Source: Solirubrobacterales bacterium
GTDB taxonomy: Bacteria; Actinomycetota; Thermoleophilia; Solirubrobacterales; 70-9
Assembly: GCA_035573435.1 (NCBI GenBank)
Contig: DATMZR010000012.1
Span: 186,001-250,000 of the forward strand
Length of the DNA stretch: 64,000 nucleotides
Direction: 5' to 3'
Positions 1 to 8,047 of this stretch are shown here, piece after piece. The position numbers were made by a program, and so were the translations under genes. Each line of letters opens with the position of its first letter. Within the stretch, counting starts at the first letter, position 1. Below the pieces are notes generated by a model, which saw nothing but the letters and a program-made list of their open reading frames with translations, had not been told where the DNA came from and searched no databases.

Positions 1-2
1 GT

Positions 3-1460
3 TGCGTGGCGCTGAGCACGGCGGCGCCCGCCGCCGCTGGCAGCTACCGCGCCGCCGTCTGCCACGCCGGTTTGGGGGCCGGGCGCGCGGAGGCCGTATT
101 TGGGCGGAGCTCGCGCCACTATCTCGACCGGGCTTCGTGCGCGGCGAGCGGCCCCGGCCTGTCGGTGAGTCTCGCGCGAGGGCGCGCCCCCAACGGCAGC
201 TGGGGAGCGTGGTCGATCCGGGCTCCACGGGGTACGGCCATCTCGCGACTGAGCGTCTACGCCGCCGGGCGGCGTGGCGCCGGCGCGATCCCGGAGCTCG
301 GGCTCGGCAACCCCGGCGGGCAGCTGACACCGCTCGCCACACCCCGACGCGAGCTCCAGCGGGTGACCTGGTCGGGTCCAGGCGTTCGGGCCATCGCGGC
401 GCGCCTACGCTGCCTGCGCACGTCCGGCTGCGGCGACCGGGCGGAGGCCCGGGTGCGCATCAAGCGCTTGGTCGCGCGGCTGGCGGATCGCATCGCGCCG
501 ACCCTGAGGCTGAAGGGCTCGCTCTTTGCGCCCGGAAGCAGGCGCGGCCCACAGACGATCGAACCGTTCGCGGCCGACGTCGGCGGCGGCATGCGGCGGT
601 TACTGGTGCAGGTGAACGGCGGACCGGTCACCGCACGAACAGTGTCCTGCAGCCTCGCCGGCCCGATCGCGCTCCGGCTTCGTCCCTGTCCCGCCCGAGC
701 CCGCGCCAGCTTCCGGGCGGCCACCGTCTCGGCGCCGTTCCGCCAGGGCCCGAACCTGGTGCGGGTCTGCGCGGCCGACTACGCGCCGAGCACCGCCGCC
801 AATCGCACCTGTGCGAAGCGGCGGGTCAGGATCGACAACCTCTGCCCGGTCTCGGAGGTATCGCGCGGCGCCAGGCTCCGCGCCCGTCTACGCCGCCGGG
901 GATCGAGCGCCGTCGTGGCAGGCCGCCTGCTCGACCGCGCCGGGCGGGGGGTCGCCGCCGCCAGCGTCTGCGTGGCCACCCGCGTCCCCATGCGTGGGGC
1001 CACCGAGCAGGTGGCGTTGACCCCTGTGACCGATGCCATGGGGGGCTTCCGGGCCACGATCCCGGGCGGTCCCAGCCGCGAGGTCCGGGTCGCCTATTGG
1101 CCGGACCACAGCGGCGCGCTCGAGCGCCACCTCGTCCTTCGCGTCCCGGTCCGCCCGCACCTCGTGCTGCGGCCTCGCCACCCCCTGCGCAACGGCGACC
1201 GGCTCCGTTTCAAGGTTGTGCTGCCCGGGCCGGCGCCCGCTGGGCGCCGCGTGCAGATCCAGGCGCGGGCAGGACGGCGCTGGCTCGACCTGCGCCAGGG
1301 CCGCACTGGAGGCCGAGGGATCTACCGCACCAGCTACCGCTTCCGCGCGACGACCGGGCGTCGCAGATACGCCTTTCGCGCCGTGGTGCCGAAGCAGGGC
1401 GGCTACCCCTACGAGGGCGGCCGGTCCAGCGTCGAGCACGTCACTGTGGTCGGGAATTAG
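3..1460 (+). CDS. secreted Ig-like/carboxypeptidase-regulatory-like protein, 5' partial
   Basis: The reading frame is open to the left edge of the window, so the gene probably begins upstream. A GTG at position 6 could serve as a start, but the residues after it do not form a convincing signal peptide. About 485 residues are visible. They are Arg/Ala/Gly-rich with spaced cysteines, and a segment near residues 300-400 resembles a carboxypeptidase-regulatory-like beta-sandwich (a 'V.DA.GGFRATIPGG' pattern), followed by a basic beta-rich tail. Large secreted proteins of this composition are common in Solirubrobacterales and have no assigned role. It runs convergently into the trehalose gene cluster, with 17 bases between the two stop codons. 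Function is not recognised; an extracellular or surface location is inferred from composition. Confidence 0.6.
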   Translation, partial: CVALSTAAPAAAGSYRAAVCHAGLGAGRAEAVFGRSSRHYLDRASCAASGPGLSVSLARGRAPNGSWGAWSIRAPRGTAISRLSVYAAGRRGAGAIPELGLGNPGGQLTPLATPRRELQRVTWSGPGVRAIAARLRCLRTSGCGDRAEARVRIKRLVARLADRIAPTLRLKGSLFAPGSRRGPQTIEPFAADVGGGMRRLLVQVNGGPVTARTVSCSLAGPIALRLRPCPARARASFRAATVSAPFRQGPNLVRVCAADYAPSTAANRTCAKRRVRIDNLCPVSEVSRGARLRARLRRRGSSAVVAGRLLDRAGRGVAAASVCVATRVPMRGATEQVALTPVTDAMGGFRATIPGGPSREVRVAYWPDHSGALERHLVLRVPVRPHLVLRPRHPLRNGDRLRFKVVLPGPAPAGRRVQIQARAGRRWLDLRQGRTGGRGIYRTSYRFRATTGRRRYAFRAVVPKQGGYPYEGGRSSVEHVTVVGN

Positions 1461-1477
1461 GGCGGCTACCGGCTCCG

Positions 1478-2950
1478 CTAGACCGCCGCATGCGTTCCGC
1501 TCTTGGCCCGGAGGTCGGCGAGCTGCTCCTCGATCCAGACGCCCGGGTCGCGCTCGCGCACGATCTCCCGGAGCCGCTTGGCACGCAGCGCCCGCTCCTC
1601 CGGCTCCATCGTCAACGCCCGGTGAATGCTGTCGGCCTGCTCCTGGATGTCGAAGGGGTTGACGCTGAGTGTGCAGTCGCCCAGCTCCTCGTGTGCTCCG
1701 GTGTTCTCGGACAGCAGCACGACGCCGTCGCGGGTATTCACCGCCGGCGCCTCCTTGGCGACCAGGTTCATGCCGTCGAACAGGGAGTTCACCATCAGCA
1801 GGTCGAAGTGCTTGTAGCGGGCGACAGCCTCGTAGAAGTTCTCGTAGATCCGGAGGTCGATCGGCATCCAGTCCGTGGTCCCGTGGCGATGGTTGACCAC
1901 CGCGACCACGGCCTCGATGCGATCCAGGTACTCGGCGTACTCGGGCACGTCCGTCCGCGACGGCTGCAGGTGGGCGATGAAGGTCACCCTCTCGCGGAAC
2001 TCGGGATGCTGCTGGAGGAAGGTGTCGAAAGCCGTGAAGCCGCGCAGCACGTTCTTCGACAGGTCGGCGCGGTCCACGCGAAGGATCAGGTAATCGCGAC
2101 GGCGCCGGAGCAGCTCCTGCTCGTACTCCGCAACCTCTTCGGTGGCGGCGGCGCGTTCCAGCCTCCCTGCGTCGATCCCGAGTGGGTAGGCCCGCACCCA
2201 GGTCTCCCGCCCGGCGTGGAGGATGGCCCCCCGCTCGTAATCGACCTCCACCTCCAGCAGCTCCCGGCAGCAGTGCAGGAAGTTGCGGCAATAGGCCGTG
2301 GTGTGGAAGCCGATGATGTCGTTCGCAAGCAGACCGCGAAAGATCTGCTCACGCATCTGCCCGGGCAGGATCCGCCAGCTGTCGGGCTGCGACCACGGGA
2401 TGTGGACGAAGTGGTGCAGAAGGGCGTCCGGCCGGGCCTGGCGAATGAGCGCCGGACAGGTGTAGAGGTGGTAGTCGTGGAACATCACCAGCGGCTCGGC
2501 GTGCCCCTCGATGGCTTCCAGGACGGCCCGGGCGATGTCGGCATTGACGACCTTGTACCCCTCTTCCCATGCATCGGCCTCCTCCTGCCGGATGTCCGGC
2601 GCGTTGGACAGGTCCCAGAGGTAGTGCTGGATGAACCACAGAATCGGGTTGGCGATCACGTTGTAGAAGCGGTCGTAGGCAAGGGTGTCGCTCTCGACCA
2701 GCAGCACGTCGTAGTCGACCCCGTCCAGCTCGACGGCCACGGGGTCGCCACCCGCCTCGCGGCTCACGACGACGTCCTCGTCGGTCATCGCGGAGGCGAT
2801 CCACAGGGCACCGCGGTGTGCGACCAGGCCGCTCAGGGCGGTAACCAGACCGCCGCCACCGCGCCGCAGCGTGCGATCCCCGTCGGGATCGCGGTCGAAC
2901 TCCGCCGGACCCCGGTTGGAAACGATCACCAGTCGCCGCTCGGGATTCAC
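1478..2950 (-). CDS. otsA: GT20 glycosyltransferase, OtsA-like (trehalose-6-phosphate synthase family)
   Basis: This 490-residue protein matches the GT20 fold of OtsA, which joins UDP- or GDP-glucose to glucose-6-phosphate to make trehalose-6-phosphate in the cytoplasm. Visible landmarks are the N-terminal VSNRGP strand, a Gly run at 31-34, HDYH at 158-161, the RVDR...K segment at 291-299, LQPSR near 328-332 and the nucleotide-sugar motif DGMNLVAKE at 392-400. The segment after HIP reads WSQPDSW instead of the usual FPSPE, and the WFGW stretch of classical OtsA is replaced by LWIASA, so this is a divergent branch and the acceptor is not certain. Its GTG start shares a 4-base GTGA overlap with the stop of the upstream TreT-like gene, so translation is probably coupled. 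No otsB phosphatase gene is present nearby. Confidence 0.85.
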   Translation of the reverse strand: MNPERRLVIVSNRGPAEFDRDPDGDRTLRRGGGGLVTALSGLVAHRGALWIASAMTDEDVVVSREAGGDPVAVELDGVDYDVLLVESDTLAYDRFYNVIANPILWFIQHYLWDLSNAPDIRQEEADAWEEGYKVVNADIARAVLEAIEGHAEPLVMFHDYHLYTCPALIRQARPDALLHHFVHIPWSQPDSWRILPGQMREQIFRGLLANDIIGFHTTAYCRNFLHCCRELLEVEVDYERGAILHAGRETWVRAYPLGIDAGRLERAAATEEVAEYEQELLRRRRDYLILRVDRADLSKNVLRGFTAFDTFLQQHPEFRERVTFIAHLQPSRTDVPEYAEYLDRIEAVVAVVNHRHGTTDWMPIDLRIYENFYEAVARYKHFDLLMVNSLFDGMNLVAKEAPAVNTRDGVVLLSENTGAHEELGDCTLSVNPFDIQEQADSIHRALTMEPEERALRAKRLREIVRERDPGVWIEEQLADLRAKSGTHAAV

Positions 2951-4182
2951 AACTTCAGCTCCCCGAACAGCCGCAGCCAGTCGCGTAGCAATCGTGGGGT
3001 CAGGAAGAGCGCTCGGGCGCGCTCCTTGCCCGCGCGGCCAAGGCGCTTCGCGAGCTCCGGATCGCGAAGTATGCGCACGACCCGCTCAGCCGCCTCGCCG
3101 GGCGACGAGATCAGGAAACCGGTCTCGCCATCGACGATCTGCAGCGGAATCCCGCCAACGTCGCCGGCCACCGTTGGCCGTCCCTTCCACAGCGCCTCGG
3201 TCACGGTGAGCCCGAACCCCTCGCGCAGCGACTTCTGCATCACCACGTCGGCCTGCGACTGAAAGGCGTTGACCTCGATTGCCCCGACATTGTTGAGGTT
3301 GTTGAGGATCTTGATGTCGGGATCCCCGTCCGCGTAGCTGAACGTTTCGTGGAAGAACTCCCAGCCCTCCGGGTCGTCGGTGGCCATGGAGCCGACCAGC
3401 GCCAGCTGCACCTCGGGCAGTTCCTCGCGCACCAGCCGGAAGGCGTCGATGACGCCGATCGGATCCTTCCAGGGGTCGAAGCGCGACACCTGGCAGATCA
3501 GCGGACGCTCGACGTCGATCCCGAACTGCTGGCAGACAAAGGCCGCGTCCTCGGGGGAGAGCGCCATGTTCTTGGGCGACAGCGGGTCGATCGCCGGCGG
3601 GATGATCCGGGGCCGGTTCCCGTCCAAGCCGCTCGGGACGTACTCCTGGAGGTGCCAGACCGTGGTGTCGTACTCGTTCAGCAGAGGCAACAGGTGGGCC
3701 AAGGTCTCGGGGTTTGGCGTCGACAAGTCGATGTGGCAACGCCAGATCCACAACTTGGCTCGCTTGGCGGCATTTGCGCGCAGCGCCGCGGGCTGAGGGT
3801 CATGGACGATGATCGTGTCCCACTCGTCGTCAAGGCTCTGGGCGTTCATCGCGTTGTAGGCCTCGAACACCTCCCACTGCTGGTCGGAGATCGTCTGCGA
3901 ATCGCCCTGGAGCGAGTTGTGCATGAGCTTGGTGACGTTGAAGAACTCCTCGCGCCCGAGAATCACCCGCCAGTGCACGTCTAGACCGACGTCCCGCATC
4001 AACGGGACCATCGTGTAGAGGATCTCCGAGACACCGCCTCCGAACGCCGTCGCGCTCACGTGCAGCACCCGCTTGCCGGCCAGCGGCTCCGCAAGCCCGC
4101 GAATCTCCTCGATCAGGCCGCGCCCAACCAGATGGGTGTAGTCCGCCAGTGACCGCTCACCGAGAGCAACTTCCTGCAGCAT
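2947..4182 (-). CDS. treT: TreT-like trehalose synthase (GT4 glycosyltransferase)
   Basis: A 411-residue GT-B enzyme resembling the trehalose glycosyltransferring synthase TreT, which makes trehalose from NDP-glucose and glucose in one reversible step. Supporting motifs are the glycine-rich ATAFGGGVSEIL loop at 44-55, HDPQPAAL at 127-134, the CQVSRFDPWKDP segment at 230-241 that opens the donor domain, and REGFGLTVTEALWKG at 320-334 with the conserved donor-binding Glu residues. It lies 30 bases after the inositol-monophosphatase-like gene and overlaps the OtsA-like gene by four bases, so two trehalose-type enzymes would be made together. TreT relatives that act on other sugars cannot be excluded from sequence alone. 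Confidence 0.85.
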   Translation of the reverse strand: MLQEVALGERSLADYTHLVGRGLIEEIRGLAEPLAGKRVLHVSATAFGGGVSEILYTMVPLMRDVGLDVHWRVILGREEFFNVTKLMHNSLQGDSQTISDQQWEVFEAYNAMNAQSLDDEWDTIIVHDPQPAALRANAAKRAKLWIWRCHIDLSTPNPETLAHLLPLLNEYDTTVWHLQEYVPSGLDGNRPRIIPPAIDPLSPKNMALSPEDAAFVCQQFGIDVERPLICQVSRFDPWKDPIGVIDAFRLVREELPEVQLALVGSMATDDPEGWEFFHETFSYADGDPDIKILNNLNNVGAIEVNAFQSQADVVMQKSLREGFGLTVTEALWKGRPTVAGDVGGIPLQIVDGETGFLISSPGEAAERVVRILRDPELAKRLGRAGKERARALFLTPRLLRDWLRLFGELKL

Positions 4183-4212
4183 TCGGAGGGAACATACCGG
4201 CGGCTCTCCCGG

Positions 4213-5157
4213 TTAGGACGAGGTGATGCGGGCGAGACGCTGGATTCCGAGGTCGAGCTCGCGGAGTATTGCCGCGTGCAGCTCCTGGTTCGCCGCGGCC
4301 ACGCAGGAGATCTGAAACTCCGCTCCCGAGCCGAGCAGCCGGCGCTCCGCCAGCGGTGCGCCGTACGCGTCCGTGACCACCGCACCGGCCTCCTCGAGGA
4401 TCAGCGCGGCCGCGGCCAGGTCGTAGGGGGAGTTGTTGAGCACCGCGCCGTTCCCCACCCGTTCGAACTCCTCGCGCATTCCCGGTACGTCGCTCACAAT
4501 CCTGGGGCCCGGCTCGATGTAGGCGTCGAGCTGGCCGGTCACGATCCGGGTCATGTCGTAGGTGGCCGAGCCGAGGTCGAATGTGCCCCCGCCCACGGAG
4601 GATGAGTCGATCAACTCCCCGAGCACCTCGGCGATCGCCCGCACCGGGCGGCCGCGAAGGCCGTAGGCCCAGAACATGCGGGACAGCTCTCGAGTCGCCG
4701 ACAGTGACGGCCCCGGCTCGAGGCCGTCGCCGCGCCGGGCCACGAAGACGCGTCCGGACTTGATCTCGACCACGCAACCCGTGACCACATCGCCCATCCG
4801 GGTCTCGCGCTCGGGTTCCAACCGCGCCGCGGCCACCGAGACGCACGCTGCCTCGAGCCCCGCCATCGCCGGCCGCGTGCCGTCGATCGGGTCGACCACC
4901 AGGACCCAGTCAGCGCCCGCCTGCGGCGCCACCAGCCCCCGGTCCTCCGAGTAGAAGGCAACGTCCGGCGCCCGCTCGGCGAGGAAGCTCTCGGTGAATG
5001 CCTCCGCCTGCTCATCGATCGCGAACGTGATGTCGCCGCCCTTTCCGGCCCCGCTGTGAGCGCGGCCTGCGTGATCTCCCAGCCCTGGCGCAACCTCGTC
5101 GCGCAGGGCCGCGGCGAGCTCGAGCACAAGCTCACGCGGTGATCCCGAGGTCGGCAT
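4213..5157 (-). CDS. inositol monophosphatase family protein
   Basis: A 314-residue member of the Mg2+-dependent, Li+-sensitive phosphatase superfamily (IMPase, FBPase, CysQ). The metal-binding residues are present: the acidic SED motif near residue 70, DPIDGT near 88-93 and PYDLAAAALILEEAG near 245-260, which corresponds to the WD.AA motif of the family. The residue after DPIDGT is Arg, where classical IMPases have Thr-Asn-Phe/Tyr, so the substrate may not be inositol phosphate. It sits between htrA (21-base gap) and the trehalose genes (30-base gap) on one strand. Given the missing OtsB, a role in dephosphorylating a sugar phosphate such as trehalose-6-phosphate is possible, but this is inference from position only. 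Confidence 0.85.
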   Translation of the reverse strand: MPTSGSPRELVLELAAALRDEVAPGLGDHAGRAHSGAGKGGDITFAIDEQAEAFTESFLAERAPDVAFYSEDRGLVAPQAGADWVLVVDPIDGTRPAMAGLEAACVSVAAARLEPERETRMGDVVTGCVVEIKSGRVFVARRGDGLEPGPSLSATRELSRMFWAYGLRGRPVRAIAEVLGELIDSSSVGGGTFDLGSATYDMTRIVTGQLDAYIEPGPRIVSDVPGMREEFERVGNGAVLNNSPYDLAAAALILEEAGAVVTDAYGAPLAERRLLGSGAEFQISCVAAANQELHAAILRELDLGIQRLARITSS

Positions 5158-5178
5158 CGCAGATCCGGGCCCGCCCGG

Positions 5179-6360
5179 CTAGCGAACGCTGTCCGGCCGT
5201 TCGCCCAGCTTCACGTCGATGTTCCGAGTCTCCCCGTCGCGGATGACCTCCACCGTCACGGTGTCGCCGGGCTCGTGCTGGGCGATCAGCTTCGGGAGGT
5301 CGGTCTCGCGCACGATCTTGTCGCCGTCGACGGCGACGATCACGTCGCCTCCGGCCACCGCCTTGAGGCCCTGGAACTCGATCTCCTGCTTTCCCGCCTC
5401 CAGCCCAGCGTCGGCGGCTGGGCTCCCCCCCACCACCTTGGTCACCAGCGCACCTGTATCGGTGTCCAGCCCCAGCCGATCGGCGAGCTGCGGGTAGAGC
5501 GACTGGGTCGTGACCCCGATGTAGGCGTACTTGACGGTGCCGTTCTCACGGAGCTGATCGATGGACCGCGCGACGAGGGCAACCGGGACGGCGAAGCCGA
5601 CGCCCTCGTTGCCGCCCGAAGTCGTATTGATCTGCTGGTCGATGCCGATCACGCGGCCCTCGGCATCGAGCAGCGGGCCTCCCGAGTTGCCGGGATTGAT
5701 CGAGGCGTCCGTCTGGATCGCCCCATCGATCTGAAACTCGGTCAGCGACTGGATGGAGCGATTCGTCGCCGAGACGACGCCCACCGAGAGCGACTGGTCC
5801 TCTCCGAACGGGCTGCCGATCGCGGCGACCGGCTGTCCGACCTCGACCCCCTCGCTGGTCGCCAGCCGAAGGGGGCTCAGGTCGAGCCCCTCCGGGTCGA
5901 TCTTCAGGAGCGCCACGTCGGCGTGGGGGTCGAAGCCGACGATGTCGGCAGCAACCTGGTTGCGGTCCGCAAACTGGACGTAGACCTCCTTCGCCTCGTG
6001 GATCGAACCGCCCCCAGCCGATCCGTCGGTGACCACGTGGGCGTTCGTGGCGATCTCGCCCGAGTCGGAGATCACGAAGCCCGATCCCTGCGCCGCCGAT
6101 CTCCCGCCGCCTCCGAGCAGGCTGGTCCCGCCGCCCGAGAAGATCGAACGGATCGTGACCACCCCCGGAGCGGCCTGCTGGTAGACGGCCGCCGGATCGA
6201 AGGCACCATTGCGAGCCTGGACGACCACGGTCCTCCGGGGGCCCTCGGAAGAGCCTGCGATGTTCGAACCGGCCGTGCCGGAATTGTCCCCGCCGCAGGC
6301 GCCAAGCGCCAGCGCCGCGGTCGCCAGAAGCGCGCCCAGCCCGGCCGCGGCCCGGCTCAC
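5179..6360 (-). CDS. HtrA/DegP-like serine protease lipoprotein with PDZ domain
   Basis: A 393-residue exported protease. A lipoprotein signal ends at ALGAC with Cys22 as the lipidated residue, so the protease is probably anchored on the outer face of the membrane. The trypsin-like domain has a complete triad: His108 in ATNAHVV, Asp148 in HADVALL and Ser226 in NPGNSGGPL. A single PDZ domain fills roughly residues 285-385. HtrA proteins degrade or refold damaged envelope proteins. The gene overlaps the upstream histidine kinase gene by four bases (GTGA), making it a likely regulatory target or partner of that two-component system, as in actinobacterial MprAB-PepD and CseBC-like arrangements. 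Confidence 0.93.
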   Translation of the reverse strand: MSRAAAGLGALLATAALALGACGGDNSGTAGSNIAGSSEGPRRTVVVQARNGAFDPAAVYQQAAPGVVTIRSIFSGGGTSLLGGGGRSAAQGSGFVISDSGEIATNAHVVTDGSAGGGSIHEAKEVYVQFADRNQVAADIVGFDPHADVALLKIDPEGLDLSPLRLATSEGVEVGQPVAAIGSPFGEDQSLSVGVVSATNRSIQSLTEFQIDGAIQTDASINPGNSGGPLLDAEGRVIGIDQQINTTSGGNEGVGFAVPVALVARSIDQLRENGTVKYAYIGVTTQSLYPQLADRLGLDTDTGALVTKVVGGSPAADAGLEAGKQEIEFQGLKAVAGGDVIVAVDGDKIVRETDLPKLIAQHEPGDTVTVEVIRDGETRNIDVKLGERPDSVR

Positions 6361-7316
6361 GCGGTGTGCCCCTCGGATCCGCCGATCGGCAGGCGCAGCG
6401 TGAACTCCGTGTGCCCGGGATGCGACGCGAGCGCCAACTCGCCGTCCATCAGTACGGCGAGCTCGCTTGCGATCGCCAGGCCCAGCCCCGAGCCGCTCAC
6501 CCGATCGCCCGTGTAGAAGCGGTCGAAGACTCGTGCGTGTGCAAACGGGTCGATGCCGGGGCCGTCGTCTCTGACCACCAGGCTCGCGTCGCGGTCGCGG
6601 CGATCGGCGTCGATCGAGATCGAGGTTCCCGGCGGCGTGTGGGTGAGCGCATTGTCAACCAGGATACGCATGATCTGCGCGACCCGATCGGGGTCGGCCA
6701 GGGCCACTGCGGCACGGTCGCCGTTGACTTCGATCGCGGGACCGTGCCGCTCGGCGGCCGGCCCGAACTCCGCCGCGATCCTTCCCGCGAGCTCGCTCAG
6801 GTCCACCCGCTCGGGGTTGATCTCGAGCACGTCGGCGTCCAGCTTGGAAAGGTCCAGGAGGTCCGCGGTGAGCTTGGTCAGTCGCGCCACCTGTTCGCGC
6901 ATCGTTCGCACGAACTCCTGCCTCGCCGAGGGGTCGGGCTCCTCCTCGTCGAGCAGCTCCACGAAGCCCCCGAGCGAGAAGATCGGCGTGCGCAGCTCGT
7001 GCGAGGCGGTGGCGATGAACTCCTTGCGAGCATGGTCGAGTCGGGCGAGCCGCTGCTGCATCTCGTTGAGAGTCCTCGCCAGCTGGCCCACCTCGTCCGC
7101 TCCCTGGTCCGGGATCGGGGTCGAGAAGTTTCCCTCGGCCACCTTCTGCGCGGCAGCCTTCAGGCGCCGGAGCCGCCTCGCGTGGCCTCTGGCGACGATC
7201 CAGCCCACCGCCAGCGCCGTCGCGGCGATCAACCCGGCGTACACGTTGATCAACGCGATGGCCGTCGCGGCAGCTACGAAGAAGAGCGCCGCGAGGCGAC
7301 TGCGGGTGCGGCTCAT
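6357..7316 (-). CDS. HAMP-domain sensor histidine kinase
   Basis: A 319-residue membrane kinase starting at the ATG that overlaps the response-regulator stop (ATGA); the open frame extends further upstream, but that part lies inside the regulator gene. Two closely spaced hydrophobic helices occupy about residues 9-42 with almost no extracytoplasmic loop, followed by a HAMP linker (50-95), the phosphoacceptor His106 in ATASHELRTP, the N box with Asn222 in LVDNALTHTPPG, and G boxes DDGPGID (250-256) and GSGLGLAI. The tiny external loop means the signal is probably sensed within or through the membrane. It is translationally coupled on both sides, to the regulator and to htrA. Confidence 0.92.
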   Translation of the reverse strand: MSRTRSRLAALFFVAAATAIALINVYAGLIAATALAVGWIVARGHARRLRRLKAAAQKVAEGNFSTPIPDQGADEVGQLARTLNEMQQRLARLDHARKEFIATASHELRTPIFSLGGFVELLDEEEPDPSARQEFVRTMREQVARLTKLTADLLDLSKLDADVLEINPERVDLSELAGRIAAEFGPAAERHGPAIEVNGDRAAVALADPDRVAQIMRILVDNALTHTPPGTSISIDADRRDRDASLVVRDDGPGIDPFAHARVFDRFYTGDRVSGSGLGLAIASELAVLMDGELALASHPGHTEFTLRLPIGGSEGHTA

Positions 7317-8020
7317 TCGTCCCGGTCGCGGAAGCGATAGCCGACCCCACGGACCGTGAACAGGTACTCGGGGGCGCGCGGGTCGCGCTCGAGCTTCTCG
7401 CGCAGGTGCCGGATATGGACGTCGATCGTGCGGGGGTCGCGGTAGGCCGAGTCTCCCCACACCTGCTCCAGCAGCATCTCCCTCGTTTGCACCCGTCCGG
7501 GCGAGCGCGCGAGCGCGGCGAGGATCTCGAACTCCACATAGGTGAGGCGCGGCTGCTCTGTACGCATGCTGACGGTCCGCCGCTCGAAGTCGATCCGGAG
7601 GTCACGGGCGACGATCGGCTCGTCGGCGCCCGGTCGCCCGCCCAGCATCTCTGCCCGACGCAGCACCGCTCGGACACGGCTTCGGAACTCGCGGACCGAG
7701 AACGGCTTCGTGATGTAGTCGTCGGCGCCCATCTCGAGGCCGAGCACCTTGTCGATCTCGTCGTCCTTGGCGGTGAGCATGATGATCGGCACCTGGCTGC
7801 GGCTGCGCATGCGCCGGCACACCTCGATCCCATCCACGCCTGGCAGCATGATGTCGAGAACGACCAGATCGAATCGCTGCTCTGCGAAGCGGTCGAGCGC
7901 CTCGCGGCCATTGCCCGCCGCCACGACCTCGAAGCCGTCCTTGCGGAGCGGATACGCGAGCAGGGTCTGCACCGACTCCTCGTCGTCGACGAGCAGGATG
8001 CGAGCCGATCCCTCGGCCAT
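7313..8020 (-). CDS. OmpR/PhoB-family response regulator
   Basis: A 235-residue regulator with an N-terminal receiver and a C-terminal winged-helix DNA-binding domain. The receiver has the acidic pair in VDDEE (11-15), the phosphoacceptor Asp56 in LVVLDIMLPG, Thr83 in MLTAK and Lys105 in ITKPF. The winged helix ends in the typical TVRGVGYRF strand. The ATG at 8018-8020 starts directly at the receiver fold and is chosen over longer possibilities. It is the first gene of a six-gene minus-strand run and is divergent from the M28-like membrane protein, with only 27 bases between the two start codons, so any promoters must overlap neighbouring coding sequence or each other. Confidence 0.93.
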   Translation of the reverse strand: MAEGSARILLVDDEESVQTLLAYPLRKDGFEVVAAGNGREALDRFAEQRFDLVVLDIMLPGVDGIEVCRRMRSRSQVPIIMLTAKDDEIDKVLGLEMGADDYITKPFSVREFRSRVRAVLRRAEMLGGRPGADEPIVARDLRIDFERRTVSMRTEQPRLTYVEFEILAALARSPGRVQTREMLLEQVWGDSAYRDPRTIDVHIRHLREKLERDPRAPEYLFTVRGVGYRFRDRDE

Positions 8021-8047
8021 TTGCAAAAGGTACTTTGCGTCGGCGCT

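Noticed and set aside
2-3262. A very long plus-strand open frame of over 1000 codons across the otsA/treT region
   Set aside because: It is antisense to two clear glycosyltransferase genes and arises from the third-position GC bias; its translation has no recognisable domain and is compositionally odd.
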